Shown here in pieces: positions 16,425-24,845 of a stretch of DNA of 64,000 bases. The notes under the pieces are model-generated. The model saw nothing but the letters and a program-made list of their open reading frames with translations. It did not search any database and was not told the origin of the DNA. This DNA comes from Nonomuraea sp. NEAU-A123 (GTDB lineage Bacteria; Actinomycetota; Actinomycetes; Streptosporangiales; Streptosporangiaceae). Where the stretch lies: assembly GCF_018603905.1 (NCBI RefSeq), contig NZ_JAHFZZ010000002.1, positions 434,001 through 498,000 on the forward strand, read 5' to 3'. The position numbers were made by a program, and so were the translations under genes. How positions within the stretch are numbered: position 1 is the first letter of the stretch; every line of letters begins with the position of its first letter.

Positions 16425-17246
16425 TCAGTCCTCGGGCGCGAGGCGCTCGGCGAGGGCGAGCGTACGGCGGGCCCGGGCGACGATCGGCGCGTCGACGAAG
16501 CGTCCGTCGGGCAGCGCGACCGCACCTGTCCCGGCCCGTTCGGCCTCCTCGGCGGCCTGGACGATCTCGGTGGCTCGCTCCGTCTCCTCCCGCGTGGGGC
16601 TGAACGCCCGTCTGATCACCGGGATCTGGCGCGGATGGATGGCGGTCCTGCCGAACAGGCCGAGCGCGCGGCCGGCCCGGCAGGAGGCCGCCAGGCCCGC
16701 CTCGTCCTGGACATCGGGGTAGACCGACATCGGCACCGGCGGCAGGCCCGCGGCCGCGGCGGCCAGGACCACCTGGAGCCGCAGGTGGTTCATGGCCGTC
16801 TCGTCGGTGATCGACAGCTCGGCGGCCAGGTCCTGCTCGCCGAGCGCGACGCCCGCCACGCCCGGATGGGCGGCGATGGTGTGGGCGGCGATGATCCCGG
16901 CCGCCGACTCCAGCAGCGCGTACGCCTTGACGGACAGCCCGTCCAGGACCCGGGTCGACTCGACCTTGGGCAGCCGGACCGCGTCGAGCCCCGGCAGGCC
17001 GCCCAGCGCGTCGAGGTCGTCCCGGCCGCGCCCGCTCGCCAGGTCGTTGATCCGGACGTGCACCGCGGCGGATCCGGTACGGCGCGCCAGGTAGGCGGCG
17101 GCGTTGGCCCTGGCCTCGTCCTTGCGGGCGGGCACGACGGCGTCCTCCAGGTCGATGATGACCACGTCGGCCCCGGAGGCGGCGGCCTTGTCGAAGCGCT
17201 CGGGCCGGTCGCCGGGGACGTACAGCCAGGTGACGGGGACGCTCAT
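16425..17246 (-). CDS. HpcH/HpaI-CitE family lyase (citramalyl/malyl-CoA lyase-like)
   Basis: The 273-residue protein carries CitE-family signatures: YVPGDRPERFDKA near residue 8, IDLEDAV near 31, RLPKVES near 93 and GEQDLAAEL near 134, with FGRTAIHPRQIPVI near 207. Members are Mg-dependent TIM-barrel enzymes that cleave or form C-C bonds in citryl-, malyl- or citramalyl-CoA. Its ATG overlaps the stop of the CaiB-like CoA-transferase gene (ATGA), tying activation to cleavage. With the DctM-like permease this suggests uptake, CoA activation and splitting of a branched or hydroxy dicarboxylate. The exact substrate is not readable. Confidence 0.83.
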   Translation of the reverse strand: MSVPVTWLYVPGDRPERFDKAAASGADVVIIDLEDAVVPARKDEARANAAAYLARRTGSAAVHVRINDLASGRGRDDLDALGGLPGLDAVRLPKVESTRVLDGLSVKAYALLESAAGIIAAHTIAAHPGVAGVALGEQDLAAELSITDETAMNHLRLQVVLAAAAAGLPPVPMSVYPDVQDEAGLAASCRAGRALGLFGRTAIHPRQIPVIRRAFSPTREETERATEIVQAAEEAERAGTGAVALPDGRFVDAPIVARARRTLALAERLAPED

Positions 17247-18430
17247 GCGATCACCCCGTCCTCGCGCAGCCGGGCGATCTCCTCGGGGCCGTAGGCGAGC
17301 TCGCCGAGCACCTGGTCGGTGTCGCGGCCGAGGCGGCGGCCCGGCCAGGCGACCGCGCCGGGCGTATCGGACAGGCGGAACAGCACGTTCTGCATGGTGA
17401 CCGCGCCCAGGTCCTCGTCCGGCACCTCGATGAAGGTGTCCAGGGCCGCGTACTGCGGGTCCTTGGCGATGTCGGAGACGTCGTAGATGGGGGCGATCGC
17501 CGCCTGGACCTCCTCGAAGCGGGCGATGACTTCTTCGGCGTCGCGTTCGGCGATCCAGGAGGCGACGGCCTCGTCGAGCTCGTCGACGTGCTGGACCCGG
17601 CCGTGGCCGCTGGCGAACCAGGGCTGCTCGACCAGGTCGGGCCGGCCGACCAGGGTGACCACGCGCTCGGCGATGGGCTGGGCGCTGGTGGAGATGGCCA
17701 GCCAGCGGCCGTCGCGGGTGCGGTAGGTGTTGCGCGGCGCGTTGCTGCTGGAGCGGTTGCCGGTGCGCTGGGGCACGACGCCGAGCGCCTTGAACGCGCT
17801 CATCTGCGGCCCGAGCAGGCCCAGGATCGGCTCGATGATGGCCATGTCGATGACCTGGCCGCGCCCGCTCTGCTCGCGGGCGCGCAGGGCGACCATGACG
17901 GCGTAGGACATGGCCAGCCCGGCGATGCCGTCGGCCAGGGCGAGCGGCGGCAGCGTGGGCGGGCCGTCCGGCTGGCCGGTCATGGCCGCGAATCCGCTCA
18001 TCGCCTCGGCCAGCGTGCCGAAGCCGGGCTGCTTGGCCATCGGGCCGAACTGCCCGAAGCCGGTCATCCGCGCCACGATCAGGCGCGGGTTGATGTCCAT
18101 GAGGTCGCCAGGGGCCAGGCCCCAGCGTTCCAGGGTGCCGGGGCGGAAGTTCTCGACCAGGACATCGGAGCGCTCGACCAGGCGGCGCAGGATCTCCTGC
18201 CCTTCGGCGCGCGACAGGTCGACGGCGGCGGCGCGCTTGTTGCGCGACAGCGTCTTCCACCACAGGCCCACCCCGTCGACCGAGGCGCCGTGCCCGCGTG
18301 AGGGGTCACCGCGGCGGGGATGCTCGATCTTGATCACGTCGGCGCCGAAGTCACCGAGCATCATCGCGGCGGATGGCCCGGCGAACAACGTCGCGGCGTC
18401 GATGACCCGCAGGTCGGCGAGGGGAGACAT
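17243..18430 (-). CDS. CaiB/BaiF-family (class III) CoA-transferase
   Basis: The 395-residue protein fits formyl-CoA-transferase-like class III enzymes: VIDAATLFAGPSAAMMLGD near residue 9, the conserved ADVIKIEHPRRGDPSR, and LALADGIAG near residue 163, where the aspartate is the catalytic residue that forms the acyl anhydride. It would move CoA to an organic acid before the CitE-like lyase acts. The ATG at 18430 is chosen because the conserved N-terminus starts there; an in-frame ATG lies two codons upstream. It is the first gene of the operon and divergent from the GntR regulator. Confidence 0.87.
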   Translation of the reverse strand: MSPLADLRVIDAATLFAGPSAAMMLGDFGADVIKIEHPRRGDPSRGHGASVDGVGLWWKTLSRNKRAAAVDLSRAEGQEILRRLVERSDVLVENFRPGTLERWGLAPGDLMDINPRLIVARMTGFGQFGPMAKQPGFGTLAEAMSGFAAMTGQPDGPPTLPPLALADGIAGLAMSYAVMVALRAREQSGRGQVIDMAIIEPILGLLGPQMSAFKALGVVPQRTGNRSSSNAPRNTYRTRDGRWLAISTSAQPIAERVVTLVGRPDLVEQPWFASGHGRVQHVDELDEAVASWIAERDAEEVIARFEEVQAAIAPIYDVSDIAKDPQYAALDTFIEVPDEDLGAVTMQNVLFRLSDTPGAVAWPGRRLGRDTDQVLGELAYGPEEIARLREDGVIA

Positions 18431-18498
18431 AAACATGTAACTTATAAGAAATATCTCATAGGTCAACCGTCGTCTTAGATTGCGGGACACTGAGGGAC
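18431..18498. promoter_or_regulatory. Divergent promoter region with palindrome
   Basis: This 68-base AT-rich gap separates the CoA-transferase operon from the GntR gene. It contains the perfect palindrome CTTATAAG at 18441-18448, followed by a related AATATCTCATAG. A TTAGAT at 18475 could serve as a -10 box for the GntR gene. It is the expected place for GntR operators. Confidence 0.45.
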
Positions 18499-19152
18499 AT
18501 GCCGACCAGCGAGCCGCGGCCGCCCATGAGCAAAGCCGAATACGTCTACAGCGTGCTGCTCGACGAGATCCGCACGGCCAGGATCCCCGGCGGCACCGCC
18601 CTGCGCGCCGGGGCGGTGGCCCGCAGGCTGGGCGTATCGGTCACACCGGTCCGCGAGGCGCTACGCAGGCTGGAGAAGGACCGGCTGATCAGCTACGAGG
18701 CCCATCACGGCGCGACCGTGGTCGACCTGGGCGACGACGCGCTGGAGGAGTACTACGGCCTGCGCGCCGTCGTCGAGGGCCTGGGCGCCCGCCTGGCCGC
18801 CTCCAGGATCACCACCGCCGACCTGACCGGGCTGCGCGAGCTGCACACCTCGATGCTCCGCGACGCCGAGGAGGGCAGAAGCGACCGGCTGGGCGAGCAG
18901 AGCAGGCTCTTCCACCTGCGCATCGCCGACATCGGCGGCCCGGCCTTCCTCGGCCAGCACGCCAGGGCGGTGCGCGACAGCCTCCCCGTGCCCGCCGAGG
19001 CGTCGCTGTGGCTCGACGCCGAGCAGGTCAGGATGCAGCTCGACGCGCACGAGGGCATCCTGACCGCGCTCGACGGCGCCGACGGCGTCGCGGCCGAGCG
19101 CATCATGATCGAGCATGTCCGCCAGGCCGGCGACTATCGCAAGGGGCACTGA
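18499..19152 (+). CDS. GntR-family regulator with FCD domain
   Basis: The 217-residue protein has a GntR winged helix (about residues 12-75) with VARRLGVSVTPVREALRRLE, then an all-helical FCD ligand domain (about 85-212) with histidines in LFHLRIADIG and VRMQLDAHEGIL that match the metal/ligand-binding pattern. FCD regulators commonly sense organic acids. It is divergent from the CoA-transferase, lyase and DctM-like genes and is very likely their regulator. The ATG at 18526 is an alternative start. Confidence 0.86.
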   Translation: MPTSEPRPPMSKAEYVYSVLLDEIRTARIPGGTALRAGAVARRLGVSVTPVREALRRLEKDRLISYEAHHGATVVDLGDDALEEYYGLRAVVEGLGARLAASRITTADLTGLRELHTSMLRDAEEGRSDRLGEQSRLFHLRIADIGGPAFLGQHARAVRDSLPVPAEASLWLDAEQVRMQLDAHEGILTALDGADGVAAERIMIEHVRQAGDYRKGH

Positions 19153-19164
19153 CGAACGTGCGGC

Positions 19165-19962
19165 TCACCTGATCCTGGCCACGCCCCCCAGCCAGCCCGT
19201 ACGCGGTGGAGCGATCTCGACCTCGGTGCCGTCGGGACGCCACTGCGGCACCCAGACCAGCCCGGGATCCAGCAGTTCGAGGCCGTCGAACAGGGCCAGC
19301 GCCTGCTCACGGGTACGCAGGTGCATGACCAGGCCGAGCTCGCGATGGCTGACCGCCACCGCCCGGCGTACCGCGTCGTCGTAGCCGTCGAGGCTGATCA
19401 CGGTCAGCCACAGGTGACTGCCGGGGACCATGACCTTGAGCAGCCTGGCGAGCTGGGCGGTGTCGCCGGCCGGGATTTCGTGCATGGACAGCACGCCCAC
19501 CACCACCGGCCGCTCCCAGTCCACGAACGTCCGCACCACCGGATCGTCGAGCAGGTCGGCCGGACGCGACAGATCGCAGCCGACGATCCTGACCCGGTCG
19601 GTGCCGCGGCCCGTGATCGCCTCGGCGTGCGCCAGCATGTACGGATCGCGCTCGGCGTAGACCACCCGGGCCGTCGGGTAGATCGCGTGGATGGCCTCAT
19701 GGGCGTGGCCCTGGCCGGGCAGCCCGGTGCCGACCAGCACGTACTGCTCGGCGCCCGCCCTGGCCAGGTGGCGGACCACCCGGCCCACGTGCTGGTGGTG
19801 GGCGACGAGCGCGTTGCCCGCGTCCTCGCTGATCCGCCGCGCCGCGCGCAGCGCCGCACGGTCGGCGGCGAAGTTCTGCTTGCCGCCCTGGGCGGCGTCG
19901 TACATCCGGGCTGTGCTGACAGCCGTCAAGGACGTGACCGGGCTGTCACCGTGGGTCTCCAC
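19165..19962 (-). CDS. DUF574 family SAM-dependent methyltransferase
   Basis: The 265-residue protein matches the actinomycete S-adenosyl methyltransferase family PF04672: the N-terminal ARMYDAAQGGKQNFAADR, the glycine-rich VLVGTGLPGQGH and the core ARVVYAERDPYMLAHA. These proteins are highly expanded in Streptomyces-like bacteria and their substrates are unknown. It lies 48 bases downstream of the XRE regulator on the same strand and may be co-transcribed. No biosynthetic genes accompany it. Confidence 0.83.
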   Translation of the reverse strand: METHGDSPVTSLTAVSTARMYDAAQGGKQNFAADRAALRAARRISEDAGNALVAHHQHVGRVVRHLARAGAEQYVLVGTGLPGQGHAHEAIHAIYPTARVVYAERDPYMLAHAEAITGRGTDRVRIVGCDLSRPADLLDDPVVRTFVDWERPVVVGVLSMHEIPAGDTAQLARLLKVMVPGSHLWLTVISLDGYDDAVRRAVAVSHRELGLVMHLRTREQALALFDGLELLDPGLVWVPQWRPDGTEVEIAPPRTGWLGGVARIR

Positions 19963-20010
19963 GTCGCCTCCGTCGAGAGTGACTTGTCCCCCTTGAGGGG
20001 ACTCATCCTC

Positions 20011-20847
20011 TCAGCCGGCGAGCGTCCTGCGGACCGTGTCGAGCACGTCGAAGGTGTCGTCCACGCGGAAGGCCGACAGCGACAGCCGGGCGAACGCCTG
20101 CTGGTAGTCCTCCGCCTGCCGCCGGTCCTCGACGAGAACCGGCCCGTGCAGCAGATGCAGCACCAGCATGTCGGGCCTGTCCCGCTCGGGGAAGCGCAGC
20201 AGGGTGAACGGCGCGCCGTGGTAGAGGTAGCCGGTGTCGGCGCTGGGCCGGGCGATCTGCATGGCGATGTTGGGCCGCTTGGCGGCCGAGACCAGCGCGT
20301 CCAGTTGCTCCAGCCGGTCGCCGGACCGGGTCAGCGGCGGGTCGAGGAGCGCCCTGCGGTCGAGCACCGCCCACAGGTGCGGGCCGCCGGGCCGCTCGAG
20401 CAGCTCCTGCCGGCGCCTGATGAGGTCGGCGCCGCCGTTGACCTGCCCAGGAGTGGCGCCGGGGTGGTGGGCGGCGCGGATCGCGGCCTCGGTGTAGGCG
20501 CGGGTCTGCAGCAGCGCCGGGACGTACTGCGGGCCGTAGGTGTAGATGACCTGCGCCTGGTCCTCCAGCGCGAGGAAGCCGGTCAGCCACAGCGGCACCT
20601 GCGGCGCGTCGAACCAGCCGGGCGCGCGCTCGCCGCGCAGCAGCGACAGCAGCGGCCGCTCGTGCGCCTGCTCGCCGTAGCGGGCCAGCAGGAGGCGCAC
20701 GGTCGACTCGCGCGGCGCGACGAGACCGTGTTCAATGCGGTAGATCGTGGAGGTGTTCAGCCCGGCCGCGTCGGCGGCGGCCTTCATCGACAGCCCGCGC
20801 GCCCCGCGCAGGCAGCGCAGCCGCTCGGCCACGAGCCTCATATGCAT
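20011..20847 (-). CDS. XRE-family regulator with DUF5753 domain
   Basis: The 278-residue protein has an N-terminal helix-turn-helix (about residues 4-60) with SMKAAADAAGLNTSTIYRIE and then a DUF5753 domain marked by YTYGPQYVPALLQTRAYTEA and FTLLRFPERDRPDMLVL. Such proteins are numerous in actinomycetes and often pair with small DUF397 proteins; none is visible here. ATGs at 20865, 20847 and 20841 are possible; GGACGG lies ahead of 20847. The orphan gene at 20953 is divergent and could be its target. Confidence 0.84.
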   Translation of the reverse strand: MHMRLVAERLRCLRGARGLSMKAAADAAGLNTSTIYRIEHGLVAPRESTVRLLLARYGEQAHERPLLSLLRGERAPGWFDAPQVPLWLTGFLALEDQAQVIYTYGPQYVPALLQTRAYTEAAIRAAHHPGATPGQVNGGADLIRRRQELLERPGGPHLWAVLDRRALLDPPLTRSGDRLEQLDALVSAAKRPNIAMQIARPSADTGYLYHGAPFTLLRFPERDRPDMLVLHLLHGPVLVEDRRQAEDYQQAFARLSLSAFRVDDTFDVLDTVRRTLAG

Positions 20848-20952
20848 ACGGCGAGCCGTCCGCACGGCTGGCGAAAAGTTTCACCTCTGCCTGGGCTGTT
20901 GCAAGTCACCGACGGCTGATGCACGATAGCCACCCTAGGCGATCTCTCCTGA

Positions 20953-21729
20953 ATGCGTACGCCGATCCGGAAGGGTCTGGACACCGTGGCCGACACGTGG
21001 ACGTTGCACCCCGACTACCGGACGCCTCCGGTCCCCACGGGTGGCCGCCTCACTCCCGGCCCCTGGCGCCACCCCGATGGCGGGCAGGTCATGAACGGCA
21101 CCTACGAGCGGCTGCGGCCCGGCCGCCAGGTGGAGGTCGTGGCGATCTGGTACGGCTACGCGCTGACCCGCTGGCAGGGCCCGAGCATGCCGCGCTTCAG
21201 CAGCCCGCTGGTGTCGGCCTGGAACCCCGTCCTGGCCCAAGGGCTGCGGGCCGACCCCGAGACGCCGGCCCCCTACCTCGACGACTTGTGGTGCGACCGG
21301 TGGATCGCCGGGGCCCTGCTGTACGGCCGCAAACCGTACGGGGCGTTCACGCTCCCGGCCGGGGAGGCGCTGCGCTGGTTCGGCAAGAGCGGCGGCACCG
21401 GGCTGGTCTACCGGGCCGAGACGCTCGCCTCCCGGGATCGGGCCGGCCTGATCCGCGTCGTGGCGGGGACGGTGGAGACGTACGCGCACCTGTTCGACGT
21501 GGACGCGCTGATCGCCGACTACCGCAACGCGCTGCCGGCCGAGCTGGCCGAGCCGCAGGTGGAGGCGCTGAGCGCGCACCGCTCGGGCTCCCCCGCCTTA
21601 CGGTATGTCCTGAACGAGGACGCCGAGGCGTCGTTCAGGCGGGCGCCGCTGTCGGTACGCGGCCTGACACTCGGCTACCCGCCCCGCGAGACCGCGGCCC
21701 GCATCCTGGCCGAGGCGGCGAGCGAGTGA
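20953..21729 (+). CDS. Hypothetical protein, divergent from the XRE regulator
   Basis: This 258-residue protein has no recognised domain, signal peptide or membrane segment. It is rich in aromatic residues in the middle (IWYGYALTRWQGP, LDDLWCDRWIAGALLYG) and has an acidic, helical C-terminus ending ILAEAASE. Codon bias is normal for the window, so the frame is real. The first ATG is used; a GTG near 20986 or an ATG at 21091 could also be the start. Its divergence from a DUF5753 regulator suggests local control. Confidence 0.6.
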   Translation: MRTPIRKGLDTVADTWTLHPDYRTPPVPTGGRLTPGPWRHPDGGQVMNGTYERLRPGRQVEVVAIWYGYALTRWQGPSMPRFSSPLVSAWNPVLAQGLRADPETPAPYLDDLWCDRWIAGALLYGRKPYGAFTLPAGEALRWFGKSGGTGLVYRAETLASRDRAGLIRVVAGTVETYAHLFDVDALIADYRNALPAELAEPQVEALSAHRSGSPALRYVLNEDAEASFRRAPLSVRGLTLGYPPRETAARILAEAASE

Positions 21730-21733
21730 GCGA

Positions 21734-22504
21734 TCAGGGAGCCACTTCGGCGAGGACGGAGCCGCGCAGGTCGAAGCCGCCGACGCAGGCCAGATAGTCA
21801 CCCTTCTCCAGCGGGTCGCCGATGTAGACGCCGCCCGCCTGGCGCACCAGCAAAGCGCCTGCCGCCACGTCCCAAGGGCTGGAGTGTGTGCCGTACGCGG
21901 CGTCGGCCCACCCGGCGGCGACGTGCGCGAGCTTGAGCGCGGCGCTGCCCGGCCGGCGCACCGCGGCGAACGACTCCACGAAGCGGCCGTAGCGGCGCAG
22001 CGCCTGCTCGCCGTCGGCCGCCAGGTCCAGCGGCGTGGGGTAGCTGGACAGCAGCATCGCCTCCCGGTCGGTCGCCGCCCCCTTGCTGCGGATCGGGGTG
22101 CCGTTGCACCAGGCGCCCTCGGTGGAGGCGGTGAACTCGTCCTCGCGCACCGGGTCGTAGACGACGCCCGCCACCAGCTCGCCGTCCACCGCGGCGGCGA
22201 TGGAGACGCAGAAGAACGGCAGGCCGGCGGCGAAGTTGGCGGTGCCGTCGATCGGGTCGACATACCAGCGCAGCTCGCCGGAGCCGGTGACGCCGCCCTC
22301 CTCGCCCACGATCGCGCTGCCGGGCCAACGGGCGGTGATGACGGCGCGGATCGTCTCCTCCGCGGCCCGATCATGCTCGGTGACCGGATCGTGGAAGTCG
22401 CGCTTGGTGGCGACCGGGGGCCGCGACCTGAACGCCTCGCGCAGCCTCGGTCCGACCGCCCTGGCCGCCTTCGAGGCGGTGTCGAGCAACCGTGTCACGT
22501 CCAT
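21734..22504 (-). CDS. Inositol monophosphatase-family phosphatase
   Basis: The 256-residue protein has the Mg-binding motifs of the IMPase family: GEEGG near residue 68, WYVDPIDGTANFAAG near 80 and SSPWDVAAG near 204. Members dephosphorylate inositol-phosphate, histidinol-phosphate or other sugar phosphates. It overlaps the end of the HAD hydrolase gene by 10 bases, so the two are co-expressed. The GntR/UTRA regulator gene diverges just upstream of the pair. The substrate is not readable. Confidence 0.88.
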   Translation of the reverse strand: MDVTRLLDTASKAARAVGPRLREAFRSRPPVATKRDFHDPVTEHDRAAEETIRAVITARWPGSAIVGEEGGVTGSGELRWYVDPIDGTANFAAGLPFFCVSIAAAVDGELVAGVVYDPVREDEFTASTEGAWCNGTPIRSKGAATDREAMLLSSYPTPLDLAADGEQALRRYGRFVESFAAVRRPGSAALKLAHVAAGWADAAYGTHSSPWDVAAGALLVRQAGGVYIGDPLEKGDYLACVGGFDLRGSVLAEVAP

Positions 22505-23247
22505 GTCTCCTCCAATAGCCTGTCCATCAGGGCGAAGGCGTCGTCCACGACGGCCGTTGGGCGCTGTCGTACCCGGTACGGGATGCGGGCGGTGCTCTTC
22601 GAGGTCATCAGCACGGTCATGCCCACTCCCGCGCGCCGGCCGCAGACGACGTCCCTGTCGAGGTTGTCGCCGACGTACCAGACGTCGGCCGGATCGACGC
22701 CGAGGGCGCGGGTGGCGATCCAGATCATCTCCGGGTTCGGTTTCCTGACGCCGGCCTCGTCGCTGTAGATCTGCTGCGCCACCTCGACGCCCTGGGCGGC
22801 CAGGAAGTCGCGGTGCACCGCCCCGCACCGGGCGTTGCTCACCACCGCCACCGGCACCCGCCTGGCCCGGCAGGCGGCCAGCAACTCGGGGATGCCGGGG
22901 CGCAGCGCGCACTGCTGACGCAGCTCGCCCATCCGCTTGCACAGGGCGGTGGCTTCGGCCGCCACCACGGCACAGGCGGCCTCGGGCCAGTCGGCGGCGA
23001 CGAAGTCGGTCCAGAATTCTCGGTGCGTCAGCTCCCTGGGCTCTCGCGGCCTGGACATGGCGTCCTTCCAGCACGTGTCGGCCGCCGCGCCCGCCCTGAT
23101 GTCGATCTCCACGTCGGCCGCGCCCAGCTCGGTGCATCCGGCGCCGATCAACCTCCGGTGCACCTCCTCGGCCAGCTCAGCGGCCCACGACGGGCGCTTG
23201 ACGCCCTCGACGAGCACACCGCCGAAGTCCAGCAGCAGGGCCCTCAT
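22495..23247 (-). CDS. HAD-superfamily hydrolase
   Basis: The 250-residue protein shows HAD motifs I (LLLDFGGVLVEG, nucleophile Asp7), II (VVSNARC), III (GVRKPNPE) and IV (WYVGDNLDRD). The second Asp of the usual DxD is replaced by glycine, as in the DxxGVL epoxide-hydrolase-like/haloacid branch, so it may not be a classical phosphatase. It starts the two-gene unit with the IMPase and lies behind GntR-type operators. A long insert (about residues 20-115) forms the cap. Confidence 0.84.
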   Translation of the reverse strand: MRALLLDFGGVLVEGVKRPSWAAELAEEVHRRLIGAGCTELGAADVEIDIRAGAAADTCWKDAMSRPREPRELTHREFWTDFVAADWPEAACAVVAAEATALCKRMGELRQQCALRPGIPELLAACRARRVPVAVVSNARCGAVHRDFLAAQGVEVAQQIYSDEAGVRKPNPEMIWIATRALGVDPADVWYVGDNLDRDVVCGRRAGVGMTVLMTSKSTARIPYRVRQRPTAVVDDAFALMDRLLEETWT

Positions 23248-23310
23248 CGGCTGCTCACCCCTCCCCTGAGGACGCGACCCACCCCTCCGGACGAGGGAGC
23301 GCAGGCGGTT

Positions 23311-23322
23311 ATGTCAAGACAT
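23311..23322. promoter_or_regulatory. Operator-like palindrome copy 1 (TGTCAAGACA)
   Basis: ATGTCAAGACAT is a near-perfect inverted repeat (ATGTC/GACAT around AA). A second copy of the core (TGTCAGGACAT) lies 39 bases away, and a further TGATGTCA half-site follows at 23323. The pair sits in the gap between the HAD/IMPase operon and the GntR/UTRA gene. Confidence 0.55.
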
Positions 23323-23348
23323 GATGTCATATTCCTTCGCGATGATAA

Positions 23349-23378
23349 TTGTCAGGACATTCTGACCTCGGTTAATCT
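23349..23378 (+). promoter_or_regulatory. Leaderless promoter of the GntR gene with operator copy 2
   Basis: TTGTCA (23349-23354), an 18-base spacer and TAATCT (23373-23378) form a sigma-70-like promoter whose expected start is at or next to the ATG at 23386, so the mRNA is probably leaderless. Operator copy 2 (TGTCAGGACAT, 23350-23360) covers the -35 box, fitting autorepression. Confidence 0.5.
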
Positions 23379-23385
23379 GATCAGC

Positions 23386-24126
23386 ATGACCGCGAACCTG
23401 GCGATCGACCTGGACCGCTCCAGCCCCGTGCCGCTCTACTTCCAGGTGGCTGAGCAGATCGCCGAGGCGATCCGGCGAGGCGACCTGGCGCCCGGCTCCC
23501 GGTTGGACAACGAGATCCTGCTCGCCGACAAACTGGGCCTGTCGAGGCCCACCATCCGCCAGGCCATCCAGTATCTGGTGGACAAGGGCCTGCTGGTCCG
23601 CAAGCGCGGCGTCGGCACCCAGGTGGTGCACGGCCAGGTCAAGCGCTCGGTCGAGCTCACCAGCCTCTACGACGACCTGCGCCGCGCGGGCCAGGAACCG
23701 GCGACCCAGGTCCTGGCCCTGGAGCCCCGGCCGGTGCCCGAGGAGATCGCCGCCGTCCTCGGCGTCGAACCCGGCACCGAGGTGCTCTACCTCGAACGGC
23801 TCCGCTTCGCCGCCGGTGAGCCGCTGGCCTTGCTCCACAACTGGCTGCCACTGGGCCTGGCCCAGCTCACGGCGGCCGGCCTGGAGGGGCGCGGCCTGTA
23901 CGAGCTGCTGCGCGGCGCGGGCGTGCGGATGCGGGTCGCCAACCAGCGCATCGGCGCCCGCGCGGCCACCCAGGCCGAGGCCAAGCTGCTGGACGAACGG
24001 CGCGGCGCCCCGCTCCTCACCATGCTCCGCACCACCTACGACGACCAGGGCAGAGCCGTCGAGCACGGCTCACACGTCTATCGGGCCACGCTCTACTCCC
24101 TCGAGGTCACCCTCATCGAGCGCTGA
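23386..24126 (+). CDS. GntR-family regulator with UTRA domain (HutC-like)
   Basis: The 246-residue protein begins with a GntR winged helix (about residues 12-78; LGLSRPTIRQAIQYLVDKGL) and continues with a UTRA ligand domain (about 95-240) containing EVLYLERLRFAAGEPLAL. UTRA regulators sense sugar phosphates, histidine derivatives or similar ligands. It is divergent from the HAD/IMPase pair, and two TGTCARGACAT sites lie between them. Its 3' end overlaps the convergent DedA gene by 57 bases. The long open frame upstream to 22813 is a shadow of the HAD gene. Confidence 0.86.
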   Translation: MTANLAIDLDRSSPVPLYFQVAEQIAEAIRRGDLAPGSRLDNEILLADKLGLSRPTIRQAIQYLVDKGLLVRKRGVGTQVVHGQVKRSVELTSLYDDLRRAGQEPATQVLALEPRPVPEEIAAVLGVEPGTEVLYLERLRFAAGEPLALLHNWLPLGLAQLTAAGLEGRGLYELLRGAGVRMRVANQRIGARAATQAEAKLLDERRGAPLLTMLRTTYDDQGRAVEHGSHVYRATLYSLEVTLIER

Positions 24127-24717
24127 GGCGGCCCGCCGCTTGACGAACCAGGTGGTGGCGATGCCGCACAGCACCGCCGCCACCAGCCCCACCCACGAGA
24201 ACCCCTTCAGCCACTTCTCGGCGACCACACCGAGATAGAAGATCACCGCGGTGGTGCCGCCCGCCCAGACGATCCCGCCGAGCACGTTCGCGACCAGGAA
24301 CCTCCAGTACGGCATGCGCAACGCCCCCGCCAGCGGACCGGCCAGAATGCGCAGCAACGCGATGAACCGCCCGACGAACACGGCCCACACCCCGAACCGG
24401 TCGAAGTAGTGCTCGGCCTTGCTGATGTGGCGGGGCCCGAAGTGCTTGGGGAATCGGCGCCCGAGCCGCTCGAACAGCGGCCTGCCGCCCTTGCGCCCGA
24501 TGGCGTACCCGATGGAGTCGCCGACGATCGCCCCCGCGCTCGCGCAGACGCCCACCCACACCGGGCTGACAACCCCCTTGGCAGCCAGGAGCGCCGCACT
24601 GACCAGCACGATCTCGCCCGGCAGCGGGATGCCGAGACTCTCGATCCCGATCACCAGTCCGACCAGGGCGCAGAGCCACCCGGGCGGAATGGCCTGCAGC
24701 AGTTCGTCGATGTGCAC
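24070..24717 (-). CDS. DedA-family membrane protein
   Basis: The 215-residue protein has the DedA pattern: ESLGIPLPGEIVL near residue 26, GDSIGYAIGRKGG near 66 and FVGRFIALLRILAGPLAG near 113, with four to five hydrophobic segments and a charged C-terminal tail. DedA proteins act in membrane homeostasis, and several are undecaprenyl-phosphate or phospholipid transporters. It overlaps the end of the GntR gene tail-to-tail by 57 bases, which is unusually long. Confidence 0.88.
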   Translation of the reverse strand: MHIDELLQAIPPGWLCALVGLVIGIESLGIPLPGEIVLVSAALLAAKGVVSPVWVGVCASAGAIVGDSIGYAIGRKGGRPLFERLGRRFPKHFGPRHISKAEHYFDRFGVWAVFVGRFIALLRILAGPLAGALRMPYWRFLVANVLGGIVWAGGTTAVIFYLGVVAEKWLKGFSWVGLVAAVLCGIATTWFVKRRAASALDEGDLEGVERGPIDV

Positions 24718-24845
24718 TTGGCAACCCTAGCTCGGCGCGCGACCCGGCGAACGTCATCGGCGAACCGCGGCGACTCCATCACGGAGAGTATCCATATCGT
24801 GCCAGTATGAAGGCGCCCACGCCCCTTAGGCCGGAAGGACGGAAG

